Position numbers and translations under genes: made by a program
Source of the DNA: Gnetum montanum
Taxonomy: Eukaryota; Streptophyta; Gnetopsida; Gnetales; Gnetaceae
Length of the DNA stretch: 64,000 nucleotides
Direction of reading: 5' to 3'
Assembly: GCA_015680685.1 (NCBI GenBank)
Contig: MNCI01014495.1
Location: 817,794-881,793 of the forward strand
In this document: in pieces, positions 23,220 to 34,849 of the stretch
Layout: every line of letters starts with the position of its first letter
Numbering within the stretch: position 1 is the first letter of the stretch
Notes under the pieces: generated by a model
What the model saw: the letters and a program-made list of their open reading frames with translations, nothing else
Databases searched by the model: none
Told to the model about the DNA's origin: nothing

Positions 23220-23549
23220 TTTTGAACAGAGACGAGCTTTCAAGCAATCAAGGATTTACAGGAACATACGCAGATGCAGAAAACGTGCCGAGATCTCAGT
23301 TTGATCGAAAGATGGATTTTAAAAACACTGGATCATATTGCGATGTAGCCATTTCACAATTTGTTGCTTTTTCATGTCACTGTCAGTTTTTCTGGGCAGA
23401 GCTGGGACTTGTGGCATTTTTTGTGTTTTAAGGAAGGTGTGACTTCCTCGTATGTGTATTGAAATTGTTTTCGTTTGGTAGCCATGTTGACATGTATTTT
23501 ATGTTTAGCGCCTGCTTCATGCACCTTGAATCGTATACTTAACAGTTAA

Positions 23550-23800
23550 CACATTGGTTAGTGATAAGACTTGGGCGTAGGCGTGATGTTAGAACTATTT
23601 CATGCGTTAGACATTCATTCATTCATGGCTAATTTGCATCCTATCCTAAACACATGGTAAGACTTTCGGGTGAGCGTGATGTTTTTAGAACAAATTCTTG
23701 CGTTAAATACTTACGGCTGCTTTGTATGCTATGCCTTTTATCACGTTGATCAGTGGTAAGTTTTAGGGCTTGGCGCGATGTTGTAAGCAATTGTTGGAAA
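23550..23800. repeat. Degenerate tandem repeat upstream of PGK
   Basis: Three diverged copies of a unit of roughly 95-100 bp start near 23558, 23652 and 23750. Each has GGTAAG or GATAAGACTT, then GGNNTGNGCG, then (C/G)GTGATGTT or CGATGTT. Copies one and two then share AGAAC and TTGCGTTA-like sequence. It lies 300-600 bases upstream of the PGK start codon. Confidence 0.45.
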
Positions 23801-23948
23801 TTTATTGCTATGAACTTATCACACCTTAGAATCAAATGTAATAAGACTAGCTTGCTTATTAGTGGTTTATCTATCTTGAGGGTTTCTTGTAGAGTTTTTA
23901 TGGTAGAGTTTTTGCAGTAGAATTTTTGCGGTGAGAAATGATTTGAAG

Positions 23949-24850
23949 ATGGAAAATGTTAATGTCTCTCAAACTCTAGAGACTATGAAGAATTCTAAAG
24001 CTTTTAATTTTGTTTTACCTTATGATTTATATCCATCAAAAGATATACATATTTTTGTAGATTATTGGATTTGATCACCCGAAAAGGGTTTTACACCAGT
24101 AATTTAGAATATCCTTTCACGCTATGGAATTAATGTTTTGCATGCCACTATTTTATCAAATCTTATTTGCTTGTCAAACAAGCAAATTCTAAAATGGTTG
24201 AGAAATCATTGGATTTGAAAGTTTTTATGCATCAACATAATACTTTTATTGCTCAATAATGGAAAATGGATTTTGATCCATATTCTTCTAATTATTTTAA
24301 AATTCCTTGTTGGGTTAAATTAGAAAATCTTCCTATTATGTTTCAAAGTGTTGAAAGTGAAATTGTTGGAAGCATTAACACAATCCTGAAAACAAAGTCA
24401 AAAACATTACCAAATGATATGCACATGTTATGTTGTAGAGATTGATTTATGGTAAAAGAAGACAAAATTAAAACTCAAGGTTGGTAATTAGTGTCATTTC
24501 CAAGAAATTATATATTATAATTTGCGAGGATGTTGAAGCTATTGTTGTTGTGAAGGTCATGTTATTCGAATTTATTATATTCTCAATAAAAAAGTTGTTC
24601 ATGAGGAAAGAAACAACAATTTTCAGAAAAGGCAAATAATGGTAATTTTCAGCAAGCACAAATAAAATCTTCTTCAACAAGTTCTCAAACTTTTACTAAT
24701 CTTTTTAATTTTAAAGGTATGAGTAAACTTTTGATATCTAAAGAGAATTCTTCTTTAGAAAAAAAATTTCAATAGGAAATAGCAATGGAAATACTAATGC
24801 AACTTGATTTTACTAAGTGCAACATTAAAAGGATAGGCCTATAACTACTA
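23949..24850 (+). pseudogene. L1-type LINE, ORF1 remnant (DUF4283-like)
   Basis: The ATG at 23949 opens MENVNVSQTLETMKNSKAF. Further on, MDFDPYSSNYFKIPCWVKLE, NLPIMFQ and VESEIVGSI (about 24265-24375) match the DUF4283 pattern of plant L1 ORF1 proteins: a Trp-x-x-x-Phe-Asp-Pro block, then Pro-x-Trp-Val-x-Leu and LP-I/L. A zinc knuckle, usual at the end of such proteins, is not readable. Frameshifts and stops occur throughout. It is followed by the LINE endonuclease at 25125. Confidence 0.65.
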
Positions 24851-25124
24851 CTTTCAATTTAAAAGCCCTAAAGGTATATCATTATCTTTCTACTTCTACT
24901 ATTATTCCAAATGTATTTTTATTAGATAATGTTTTTTCACTTATTAATGACATGGATTGTGAGACAAATGCTAAGCTTAAAAATTCAAGGATGGGGGCCT
25001 CCTCCTCCACATCTCAATGTTAGTTTTATCAGCGCCTTTATGATAGGTCCCAAGCAAAGATTGTCGAGGACTATATTTCAAATTAACTTTTATCTCCAAA
25101 TTTTCTTTTCCTACAATAAATTAA

Positions 25125-25569
25125 GATTTTGACTCATGATATTAGTTTTGTTGGTAAATGCATTTTAAAAAATTGCATTGCTTTTTCTATTGCTCATGAA
25201 GTTAACAAAAGAGGTGTTTTTATTCTTGTTAATAAAAATTAAATTGAAAAAGTTTTAAATTCTAGTTTTAACAACCTTGGAAGAGTTATTTGGATTCTTT
25301 GTTGTAGTGAAAAAGGTTACTTTTGACTTTGTAATATTTATGCTCCTAATAATTCAAAAGACCGGTAAGAGGTTTAGAAATATCTTTTATCTCTACCTAA
25401 AGTTCCTTAGATTATTAGATGTGATTTCAATATGGTTGAAAGTCATTCAGATAAACTGGATGGTCTTTCTCCTAATATATCTTCTTAAGAAAAATAAGAT
25501 TGGTGCAATTTCAAAGAAAAATATTTTCTTTTTGATATTAGCTCTTTATTCTCATCTCATTTGAATAAT
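25125..25569 (+). pseudogene. L1-type LINE, ORF2 endonuclease (left part)
   Basis: Readable blocks are AHEVNKRGVFILVNKN, LCNIYAPNNSKDR (about 25330-25366) and IIRCDFNMVESHSDKLDGLS (25411-25470). They match the apurinic endonuclease of L1 ORF2: the NIYAPN strand and a GDFN motif, here Cys-Asp-Phe-Asn. The frame stops at the edge of LTR E1 and resumes at 56987 with the rest of the endonuclease domain. Stops are present (TAG, TGA). Confidence 0.68.
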
Positions 25570-25691
25570 TATGAGCAGTGGGTAGTCCCTATGCCTAACT
25601 ATATGAATCACAAGTGTTCACACGCGTTCTGGTCAAATCCTATGGACTTATTTACCTAAGTGGCCAATATTCCTAAATGGTGAATTATGTG
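25570..25691 (-). repeat. LTR E1, left part (solo LTR in the LINE, split by element C1)
   Basis: It starts with a decayed TATGAGC and shows the family LTR end in reverse: GTAGTCCCTATGCC, ATATGAATCACAAG, then CTTATTTACCTAAGTGGCC, the same order as solo LTR 57061-57932. It is cut at 25691 by C1 and resumes at 56238. ATAAT before it (25565-25569) and ATGGT after its right end (56987-56991) may be one target duplication changed by two G-to-A substitutions. Confidence 0.7.
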
Positions 25692-26525
25692 TGATGAGCG
25701 GCGAGGTACCCCTATGTCCAACCATACAAATCACAAAGCATTCATGTGTGATCCAGTTGAATTCGGTGGACTTTATAGTTTCCGATGCACTAGTTCTCTG
25801 GGAAGTAAACTTTATGTCGAGGACATTTGTTGTCTTCCCAACTACACTTGTGAAGCTCAAGGGTACTGTTTAAGTGTAATTAAGGCACATGATTTTTGTC
25901 ATTTTATATTTTATGGTTTCAATGCTTAAAATAAACAAGATAGAGAATAAAGTAATTTAATACCTACCTTAATCTAATGAGCTAACTACTATTCAACTAG
26001 TTCTAACATAAGTATCTAATCCCACTTGCCATACACATCCTGAACACATATAACATTGCTAGGTTACCAAGTGTTAAGCATTGTTGGGATTACCAAATGT
26101 CATATGCATGCTTGAAGTGGTCATACTTATGTGTTTACTTAATTGCTATTTAGCTTATCTCTCTTAACTACTTAATTAGCTTAATTGCTGAAAAACATTG
26201 AATAAATAGCTAAAAACATTAAATGCATGAATGAAACATTTAAACTATTTAGAACGTTGCAAGGTTTATCAAGAAGTTTTTCTTTACTGTTGCACACACT
26301 ATCGTGCTCAGGTACAATAGTGCTCAAATAAAGATTCGTACACTCAATGACTCCTATTGTGGGCACTCGGGAAAATATTTTAACTTTCGAATGGAAAAAT
26401 TGCAAGAGCTTCACCACACTATGCAAGACTGATGCCTAAACAAGGTGGGTTGGCACGTATTTATAGGCAAGAATAAACCCTTCATTAATGGGGCCTCGTC
26501 GATGTAGCTAATCTACAACTCATCA
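25692..26525 (-). repeat. 3' LTR of element C1
   Basis: An 834-bp LTR in reverse, from TGATGAGCGGCGAGG on the plus strand to CAACTCATCA. On the plus strand it is followed by TACCCCTATGAC (26526-26537), the complement of the polypurine tract. It aligns along its length with 55339-56232. Confidence 0.9.
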
Positions 26526-26738
26526 TACCCCTATGACTGAATGAAAACTCATCCTCGAGTTCTTTACAAAATTAGGATTATTGACTAGCACACAACTCAA
26601 CAAAACTACATGACAAAACTAAGTGCTCATATGTATAGATCAACAAAACTACAATTGGGATGTTCACGACACAAAATTGAACATCAACAAAAAATCAGAC
26701 ATAATGTCCTCTAATGGCTAGAAGACTATTTGAAAAGG

Positions 26739-29044
26739 TCACATGGTCCTAGGAAGTGGAGGCTCTGACAGACCTTCTCTAGCTTCAGGCACATGTGGCG
26801 ATCAAGGCTATTATGGCTATCTAGCTATTGCTACAACTTCTGGTGGGAGGCAAAAAGCATCCAACAATGCTTTCATTTTCTCCTCCTTACTCATGGGATT
26901 GTGCACAATCCATGCAGCTTTGCTAATGTGGGCCGGAATGGGCACATCCCAATGATAGGGAATTGCTGGAAATAGCTCCTTAGCATTGATGAACCAGGCA
27001 GCAAATTATTTGCATTCAATATCAAATTCCCTAATTATGTTTTGCAGCTCCTAGTAATCACTCATTCTCCTGGCCAGGTTCTCAGTAGTTGATCATTGAT
27101 CAATGAATCATGCCCTAAGAACCTCGAGTTTAGCATTTGAGTATCTCAAGCTTTTGCTTGGTGTCCTTGTGGTGCTTGAACTTGGTCTTGTACAACAAGT
27201 ACAAGCTAGCTACCTACTTTTCGAGTTTTGACAGTGGTCGTTTGGCAATTAGCATCGCTAGGTTCGCATATCAGAGATTGGCCAGTTCCATATACTCTAT
27301 CATTTCTTCAATTTGCAACCTCTTTAGGTGGATCTCCACTTTGTTGTAGGCATCTATCCTATCAATGATGGGCTGCCACACATCTCTTCCTTGCTATAGT
27401 TGCTAGAGGGCCTCATTTACTTTTGCCTTAGCCACTTGAATATGTTTCTCATTTACTTCTTTCTGTAATCCAACCTGGTCATGGTAGTAATTCATGCTAG
27501 GCTGCCCAATCCTCACCAATTTATCCAACAACTATTCATGCTAGGTTGTACTCAATCTTTCACTGATAGTTCATGTGGATATCTGCATGTCTTGAAGTGT
27601 AGATACATTTGATACAAACATCGCAAGTGCATTATTAAGTGCTTCTATGATTCGGTTAGCAACAACTTTTGCAACTATCTCTTGCCCTTGGTGCTGCATC
27701 ACCAGTACAGTTGCTCCCTTGCTCTCCTCCAAGCCCACAAAAAAAGAGGCGACATTCCTAAAGGTATTTTGGAATAAATGGTGTTGAGATAGAGACACCA
27801 TCACCTCTTAGGCATTGGGATTTGATCTTGCAAGCAACTATGTTTGTTGGGTTGAAAATATCAAGCCACCTCCTTCCATCTGACTAATTGTTTGAGCCAC
27901 TTCATTAAGGTGACTCATCATTGGTCAATATACAGATGAATCTCCACCACTTATTCCTACTTGCTGCTCTTGCTCACACAAGAGTTGTTCTTGGATTTTG
28001 AGCAAGTGCTCAATGGCTGCACATGCCTTTAACATTGTTTCTTGAGTAGGTGGTGGAGGTGATAGTTGTTGCTCCTCTTCCTTGAACACAGTAGACATCT
28101 TGTCCTTCATCATCTCAGACCAAGAGGTAATAGGAGTATAGTAGTATGTCATATTATGTCGTTAGTGTAGTGGATTATCCCTACCCTTTTGCAAAGTTTT
28201 CAAATGAGCCATGGGAAAGGCAGGGTTTTTCTTCCATGTTCATTTTCTTTGAAATGCTTTCCAATCTCTAGATAGATCAATTGTGGAAGGTTTGTTAGAA
28301 ATATTTTTCTTAGAGCAATGCATGCTCAGGCAGAGAAGGTAATCACCTTACTAGGCCTTACCGTTGGATTAAGGTGATAAGTCGTTATCTTGAAGTATAC
28401 ATGCTTCGCCAATGTGATCAGGTCAAACTCCTTATGGTCACTCCATAACATCATTGTGTCCTCTCCTTTTTGGCCTCAGTGTTAGCTTGCATAGACAGAT
28501 CTACCAATTATGTTCCAAAATCAAGCAACCTAAGAGCCTGTGTGATGGCTTCAACTAAGTAGAACACTTGAATATCCTTGATCTTCACTGTGGAGCCTAC
28601 CCTTCTATTGTTCCAGAAGAGGTATGTCTCTTCCATGTACCACTTCCTACTAGAAGTGATGATTGGACACATAGGAGAGGTTTGCAATTATGTCTTTACT
28701 TCTATTGGAGCATGCTCCAAGAATGGCCTAAAGTTCAGTTCTTGGAGAATTGAGCGTTGGACATCACGAGGCCTGATTATGTCAAGGAAGGCTTGTGTTA
28801 ATGTGACTTCAAGTCGTGGTATAGGCCCTAGTGCCTCTCCTCACTATGATTGTTCTATTGCAGCCTCTTCTTCAAGAATCTGTCTAACAAATTCCACTTC
28901 AGGCTCCTCTCGAAGAGGTCCCGTTGCATGGGTTTCCTCCACTTGTTCTTGGGCTTATTCCTATTGGCCCCTTCCAATTCTAAGTTGTTTCTCTTTTGGT
29001 TGAGAGGGTCCTTCCTCTTACGGTTGTTTTGGTCTTGGTGCCAT
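26739..29044 (-). pseudogene. ORF3 of element C1
   Basis: Post-pol third ORF on the element's sense strand. The ATG at 29044 opens MAPRPKQP, followed by a Pro/Glu/Gln-rich start. Then come EEPEVEFVRQILEEEA, LEVTLTQAFLDIIRPRDVQR, SILQELNFRPFLEH and a KIKDIQVFYLVEA block. The later MQHQGQEIVAKVVANRIIEA block (about 27640-27700) matches A at 12232 onward. It ends PLPRTM and a stop at 26739-26741. It is about 550 bases shorter than the C2 copy because part of the coiled-coil region near 27480 is deleted. Stops are mostly TAG and TAA at Gln positions. No membrane segment is visible; function unknown. Confidence 0.75.
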
Positions 29045-31046
29045 CTATAATCACAACATGACCATGGGTTAGTAATTATTGTATAACATGAAACAATTGG
29101 GATACCTTATCTTCTTGGGACAGTTACACTTGGCTAAGTTGTGATTATGGTTGATTTGATCAATTTTAATCATTATTTTATTTATGTTTTAATGCTAATA
29201 AGTCATACCAGAGGGTGTTGAAAGGGTTAACTCTTGAAAATTGATGGTTTAATATTATTGTATTTATTAACCCTTTGGGAAAGCTAGAAAAATTTTCAAA
29301 AAATTTCATTAGGAACCTTAAGGTTTGCAGCTCCCATGACTAAGAGCTTATCTCCAATGGCTATAGGATCAAAGAATGGAGTGATTTGTACAAGCAATTG
29401 GAAATTTATGGGCTTTGGAAGGGTTTGGGCTTTGAAAAATGGCAAAAACTCACTTCTTGTTATGAAGCAAATGACAAAAAATTGCGAAGTGTTAGGTGGT
29501 ATATATAGAGTTTTTTACTTGTGTTGACGGGGCCTAGTCAACAGGGTCAGCTGCATCAACTAGGCTTAATTGATGCAGCTATTGACCACTATTGACTTTG
29601 GTCAAACTTAAAAAATACAAGGATTTTTTGAGTAAAATTGGAGTTAAATGAAAGCCCAAAAAGCCATGAGCATGATAAAAATAGTAGAAGATGGTGTTGG
29701 AGTTCAAAAAATTGAGAAAATTGAGAAAATGGTTTGGAGAACGAATTTTATGAGAGTTCAAGGAGCACAAAGTTGGATTTACAATGGAGTACATGAAATA
29801 TAGAATTGTAGCAATGTCTAAGGTAAGGGAGTTAACTATCCAAACTAAGAGATATGCAAGTGGGTCCTCCCCATAGCAAGCACATGCCCTTTTTGCCCTT
29901 GTCCGTGGGCCCCATACTCAATTAATGGTCATAAAAGTTAAGAACCAACTAGAAAGAATCTATTCAAGAATTTCAACACATCAAACTAAGACATCGAGTA
30001 TAACATAGAAATAGGTAATAAGGTGAGTTATGATAGTGTAGATGGATGACTGAGAATCTCGAATTAAGGTCATAAGAAGTTCTTTGTGAAGTTTGTGTTT
30101 AAAATCACTTGAGAAGATCCATCCCTAGTCCAAACCAAAACCAACCTCTTTCAGTGACTTCACATCACCATTCCAAGACCAATCCACTCCCTCAAGACAC
30201 CAGAGCATTCTCATAGAACAACCACCATTCCATAAAGAGAAGAGAAGAGAGCAGGAAGTGAGAGAGGGCCTTAGTTAGAGGGAACCTTCAAGCATGGGTA
30301 ACATGTCTTTCTAGTCCCATAACTAGTGCTTGTAGCCCATTTATTTGTCTAAGGGGTGTGCTTTGAATTCCCATCATGTTTTTTTCATTTTTGTTTTGTT
30401 GTTGTTTTTGGATGGGAACCACACCATGCAAAGACTTTATTCGACTTCCTGTTATTGGACAACATGGAACGGTAAGAAGTCTATGAAAATACTCAACCAT
30501 CCAAGTAAGTAGAAGAGTACAAGGAGTATTGAGTCCCCTTAAAGTCACACCCTATGCAAACCTTTGAATCCTTCCCAATTCTAGAAACTAACAAGGTAAC
30601 AAATTTATTAAAATTTTATTTAATGAAAGGGACCTCAAACTTCCAGAACAAGAAAAACCATAAAGTTTGTGGATGGGTGGATGATGTGGACTCACTACAT
30701 GTTCCATGAAAAATAAACCATGTCTTAGTTATCAAACATCAAAATTGAAAAATAGAAACCAGACATTGACGATCACAACATTAAGCATAAATCACCATTA
30801 GTAAACAACACATTGGCATTGTGTCCAGCACTAATAAAGCACGTTTATTAGCAAAAATAATGAAAAGTCACACACAAAAAATAGCAAAATATATAAGAAA
30901 GAATAAAAGATTCAAGAAAGATAAAACATACTAACAATGCTATGAAACAAAAAATTGAGAAAATCAATAGAATGAAAAACCAAAAAGAGGTCAAAATTAA
31001 CAATGTGTAAAACAAAAAGTGAAAAATGAAGGAGCCATGTATGTGG
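29045..31046 (-). other. Spacer between pol and ORF3 in element C1
   Basis: Non-coding, with the T-rich tract just after pol (30850-31020). The family hairpin lies at 30355-30425 (sense arms GGTGTGGTTCCCATC and GATGGGAATTCAAAGCACACC). A conserved stretch next to it reads, in sense, GGGCTACAAGCACTAGTTATGG. It has no long open frame shared with the sister copies. Confidence 0.65.
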
Positions 31047-32400
31047 TTAGCATGGATGGTTATCTTCCCCACAACTAAGTTGAAAGGAGGAGATGCATAA
31101 TATAGAGCATGGTTGTCTACCTGATGAGGTAGTAGTTGCACTAGCTTGTCTTGGCTCTAGGAAAGGTTTCACTTGTTGGATGTTGACCAACTGTTTTCTG
31201 TGTGGGCTCTTAGGTTTGTAGATTAACATGGCCCTAAAGGAAAAGGTTTCATCAATTATATAAGGTCCCTCCCAAAATATTTGGAACTTTATTTTTTGGT
31301 GTACATGTGTGGAATTCTAGTAGAGAACCTTATCTCCAGGTTGAAATTTTACTTTCTGTATTTTAAGGTCATGACGTTCTTTGTTGAATGCCTTGTGCAC
31401 TTCATTCAAAGATAGGGCCACTAATCGATTTTCATCTAGCACATTTAGGTTGATTAATCTTTCTCTTTGTACTAGGCTTAGGTTAAGGTCCATATCATAG
31501 GCTGTTGAGAGTGTATGGAGCTCAAATTGAATCGGGAGCATTGGAAGTTTTTTATACACCAGCTCGTAGGGAGATTAGCCAATAGGGAGTTTCCATGTTA
31601 AGAAATAGGCCCAAAGGGAATCATTGAGTTTTATGCTCTAGTCTCTCCTATATTTGTTGATAGTTCCTGTTAAAATCTTTGTAATCTCCCTATTAGTTAC
31701 CTTTGCTTGATTGTTGGCTTGGGGGTGATAGGGTGTTCTTAATTTATGTTTGATCCCTAAGCATTGCATGAGTTTTTAAAAAGTGGCATTTGTAAAATGA
31801 GTTCCATTGTTAGAAATTAGTGCATGCAGCACCCCAAACCTGTTTACAACATTTTTTTGTATAAATCAAGCAACAATTGATGATGTACAATCAGCGATGG
31901 CTACTACTTCTACCCATTTGGTGTAGTAGTCGACTACTATAATGATGTATGCCTTTCCACTAGACATGGATGTGATGGGACCCATGAAGTCAATGTCTCG
32001 TATGTCAAAGGGCTCTAGTGGTTGAATTCATTATTGAGGATCCTCCATTTGAGCGGTCATCCCACCATCTCATTAATAGCATTCATAGGATTGGACAAAT
32101 TTGTGGGCATCCCTAAAGATTGTAGGCCAATAGTATCCTGCCATCATGATTTTTATGAACATGTATCTCCCCACATAGTGGCCTCCGCAAGGGCCTTCAT
32201 GAGCATCGTAGAGAACACGTAATTGGTCTACATTAGGGACACACCAACGAACTAGGCCATCAATGCACACCTTGTAAAGGTGTCCATTAATTTCTATGAA
32301 GTACTTAGCCTAATGAAGAAATTGTTGTTTCTTCCTAAAGTCCAAATCTTATGGCATCTCTTGAGTGAGAAGGTAGGTGAGGATGCCATCATACCATGCT
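31047..32400 (-). pseudogene. Integrase of element C1
   Basis: The zinc-binding N-terminal part lies at 32073-32270 (LRVLYDAHEGPCGGHYVGR, then IKIMMAGYYWPTIFRDAHK). The catalytic core (31650-31990) has IIVVVDYYTKWVE, ISNNGTHF and PYHPQANNQAKVTNR. The second catalytic Asp is Asn, and the final Glu is Lys (Ala-Lys-Val where A has Val-Glu-Ile). The C-terminal part at 31047-31559 reads LPIQFELHTLSTAYDMDLNL, KVKFQPGDKVLY, FWEGPYI and LVNIQQVKPFLEP. The shared pol stop is at 31047. Confidence 0.87.
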
Positions 32401-32595
32401 TTTTTTGTGGGAACTTGTTCATTTATTGCTTCTATAAAGAGGAGTTCATCTAAAAATTGATTAGAGAGTGACCTCTCCTTCTTACTCCTTCTCTTTGTTA
32501 TCCCATCTTAATCAAGAGAGATGGTTAATGACCACATTTTTAGTCCCTTTCCAACCTACCATTATGAGATTGAATTCCTACAAGACCACTGACCA

Positions 32596-33752
32596 CTATA
32601 TGATATGGGGGCTCACTGTCAACTTATTCATTAGGAAGCGGATGGCACTATGATCTATGTGCACAAACACCTTATAGCCAAGCACATAGTGCCTAAACTT
32701 TTCGAGAGCATACACCATTGCCATTAGTTTTTTCTCAGTTGTGGTGTAATTCAAATGTGCGCCCATAATGCTTCGACTTACGCAATGGATATAATATGGA
32801 TGTTTCTTATTGTCCAACTGCATAAGCATGGTTCCCAAGGCATAATTAGATGCATTGATCATTATCTGAAATGGTTTGGACTAGTCTAGTGCCCATAGAA
32901 TTGAGTTTCTATGAGTTTTTCCTTTAGCTATTGTAATGCATGTTTGCACTCCTTGGTCTAGATGAATGCAGCACCTTTCTTTGTAAGCTCAACCAATGAC
33001 TTTACGATCTTAGAAAAATTCTCTATGAATCACCAGTAGTAGCCAGTGTATCCAAAGAATGATTGGATGTCTTTGACTATCTTTGGTTGACATGTGTTTC
33101 CTTGGATGATCCTTATCTTTTTTGGATCTACCTCAATCCCTGCCTAAGTAATTTTGTACCCCAAAGTTATGCCTTCTTGGACCATTAAATGGCTTTTCTG
33201 TTAATTGAGCCTAAGATTTGTTTCAACAAATCTTTTCAGTACTTGCTCAAGGTGGTCCAAGGCTTGCTCAAATGTAGCCCCATAGGTAGAGAAGTCATTC
33301 ATAAAGATTGCTACCTTGTTACCAATCTGCTATTGAAAAATACTAAGGACTAGGTGTTAGAATGTTGTAGGGGCATTGCATAGACCGAACGCCATCTTGC
33401 AATATGCTAAAGTCCCCCAAGGACTTGTGAATGTTGTTTTGGCTTGATCCTTTGGTGCAATTTGGATTTTGTTATAACCACTATAACCATCTAAGAAGCT
33501 ATAATAATAATGCTCAAATATAATGTCCAACACTTGGTCCATATAGGGTAATGGAAAATGATATTTAAATGTTGCCATATTCAATAGCTTAAAGTCAATG
33601 TAGACTTTCCACTTACCACCTTTCTTTGGCATAATCATGAGTGGGCTAATCCACTTGCTATTGGCAATGGGATAGATGAACCTCACCTTGAGGAGTTGTT
33701 TTATTTCTTCTTTGATGATTTGCTTCAACTTAGGGTTTAGCTGCCTCTACGG
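32596..33752 (-). pseudogene. Reverse transcriptase and RNase H of element C1
   Basis: RT, open at 33357-33728, contains IIKEEIKQLLKVRFIYPIAN, FHFPLPYMDQ-like and SFLDGYSGYNKIQIAPKDQ, then TTFTSPWGTLAYCKMAFGL and NAPTTF. The catalytic motif at 33291-33305 reads FMNDF, so the first Asp of FMDD is Asn. RNase H (32596-32862) shows INASNYALGTMLMQLDN, YTTTEKKLMAMVYALEKFRH and VHIDHSAIRFL. This is the best-preserved RT in the window, but stops lie between these open stretches. It is bounded by integrase to the left and protease to the right. Confidence 0.9.
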
Positions 33753-34800
33753 CTACCTTCTTGGCTTTATGGCTAGGTCAATGTAAATGCAATGTTGGCA
33801 TATCCTTGGATTGATTCTAGTCAGCTCAGGATATGACCAAGCAAAGGCTCTTGGCCATTTGTTGACTACCTTCAACAACTTGTCTTTCTTTTTGGGAGCA
33901 AGATTTGCATTGATGATAATTGGCCTGCCATTATCTAAAAATGCATACTCCATGCTGCCTGGTAGAGTTTTTAACTCTAGGGGCTCTTTCTTGAAACTAT
34001 CAGGGATTTCCATCTCTTCCCAAAAGGTATCATTATTTTCATCATCAAAGAGTGGGTGATGAACTTGCTCAAGTTCATTCATGCCTATGACATAGGCACA
34101 TGTTAGGCTCTTAGTAGGTTCCATGCATAGTGTGCTATTGTCAAAGTCAGTTGTCAGCCACTAGGTGCCCTCATGTTTTATGGTTGTTGTGTATAGGCAC
34201 CTTTGGATATCTATTTCTTGTGCACATTGATTGCATGCTTTAATGAATGTACTTTTAAAGGACCAAAATTTTTGCATGCAATTACACTCATTATCGCTGT
34301 ACGTGATGCATAGAACTCACTTCTTCTCAAGCCATTCAAATTTATTCTCCTTGGAGATTTCCAAGGAGAGGTCGCTAATGCCCATCCATGCATTAAAAGT
34401 GCTTAACCATGCATGTCCCATAATTATGGGGAAGTCACCCTTGTAGTTTTCTACCTTGATCACAAGAAAATTGGCAAGAAAAGACCTCCCACAAACTATG
34501 GTCATGATGTCCTTCACTAATCCTAAAGGGATAATGGTTGATTGGTTTGCCAATTGAATGGATATTGCTCTTCTTGAGAGGTGGTAGGTTCCAAGCTTTG
34601 TCCATGTCATAGGAGATGAGATTGACACCAGAACTAGAATCAAGAAGAGCCTTGCATGACTCATGTTTTGTGATCTACAATTAAATAAGAGGACTTCCCA
34701 GGTTAAATCGTTTTGTGGAAAGGTTGCCAACCTTGATCCAATCGAAAATAGCATGAGTTAGCATCACAATGCAAATCTGAGGTGGTGTTTGGTTTAAAGG
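33753..34800 (-). pseudogene. Aspartic protease and linker of element C1
   Basis: The protease region reads, with a frame change, CKALLDSSSGVNLIS, AWNLPPLKKS, then PLGLVKDIMTIVCGRSFLA, FPIIMGHAWLSTFNAWMGI (34370-34545). The active-site triad is Asp-Ser-Ser instead of Asp-Ser/Thr-Gly. The linker (33753-34124) is open and reads MEPTKSLTCAYVIGMNELE, YAFLDNGRPIIINANLAP, KWPRAFAWSYPELTRINPR and CQHCIYIDLAIKPRR. Element C2 was inserted just upstream, at 34850. Confidence 0.8.
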
Positions 34801-34849
34801 GTTCTTGAATATGTTTGATGTAGAGGATGAGGGTGTTGAAGATACTGGG

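Noticed and set aside
23220-23243. An upstream in-frame extension of PGK beginning at a TTG
   Set aside because: There is no ATG in it, and the ATG at 23219 has a good context and starts a normal transit peptide.
22801-23304. A 167-codon plus-strand open frame over PGK exon 1
   Set aside because: It is the antisense shadow of the GC-richer first exon of PGK; it has no motif and no neighbouring exon of its own.
28578-29003. A 141-codon plus-strand open frame over ORF3 of C1
   Set aside because: It is the antisense of ORF3, whose sense frame is shared by three copies.
34845-34849. CTGGG as a perfect target duplication for C2
   Set aside because: The right flank reads TAGGG. The match is imperfect, so the nesting of C2 rests on the rejoining of C1, not on the duplication.
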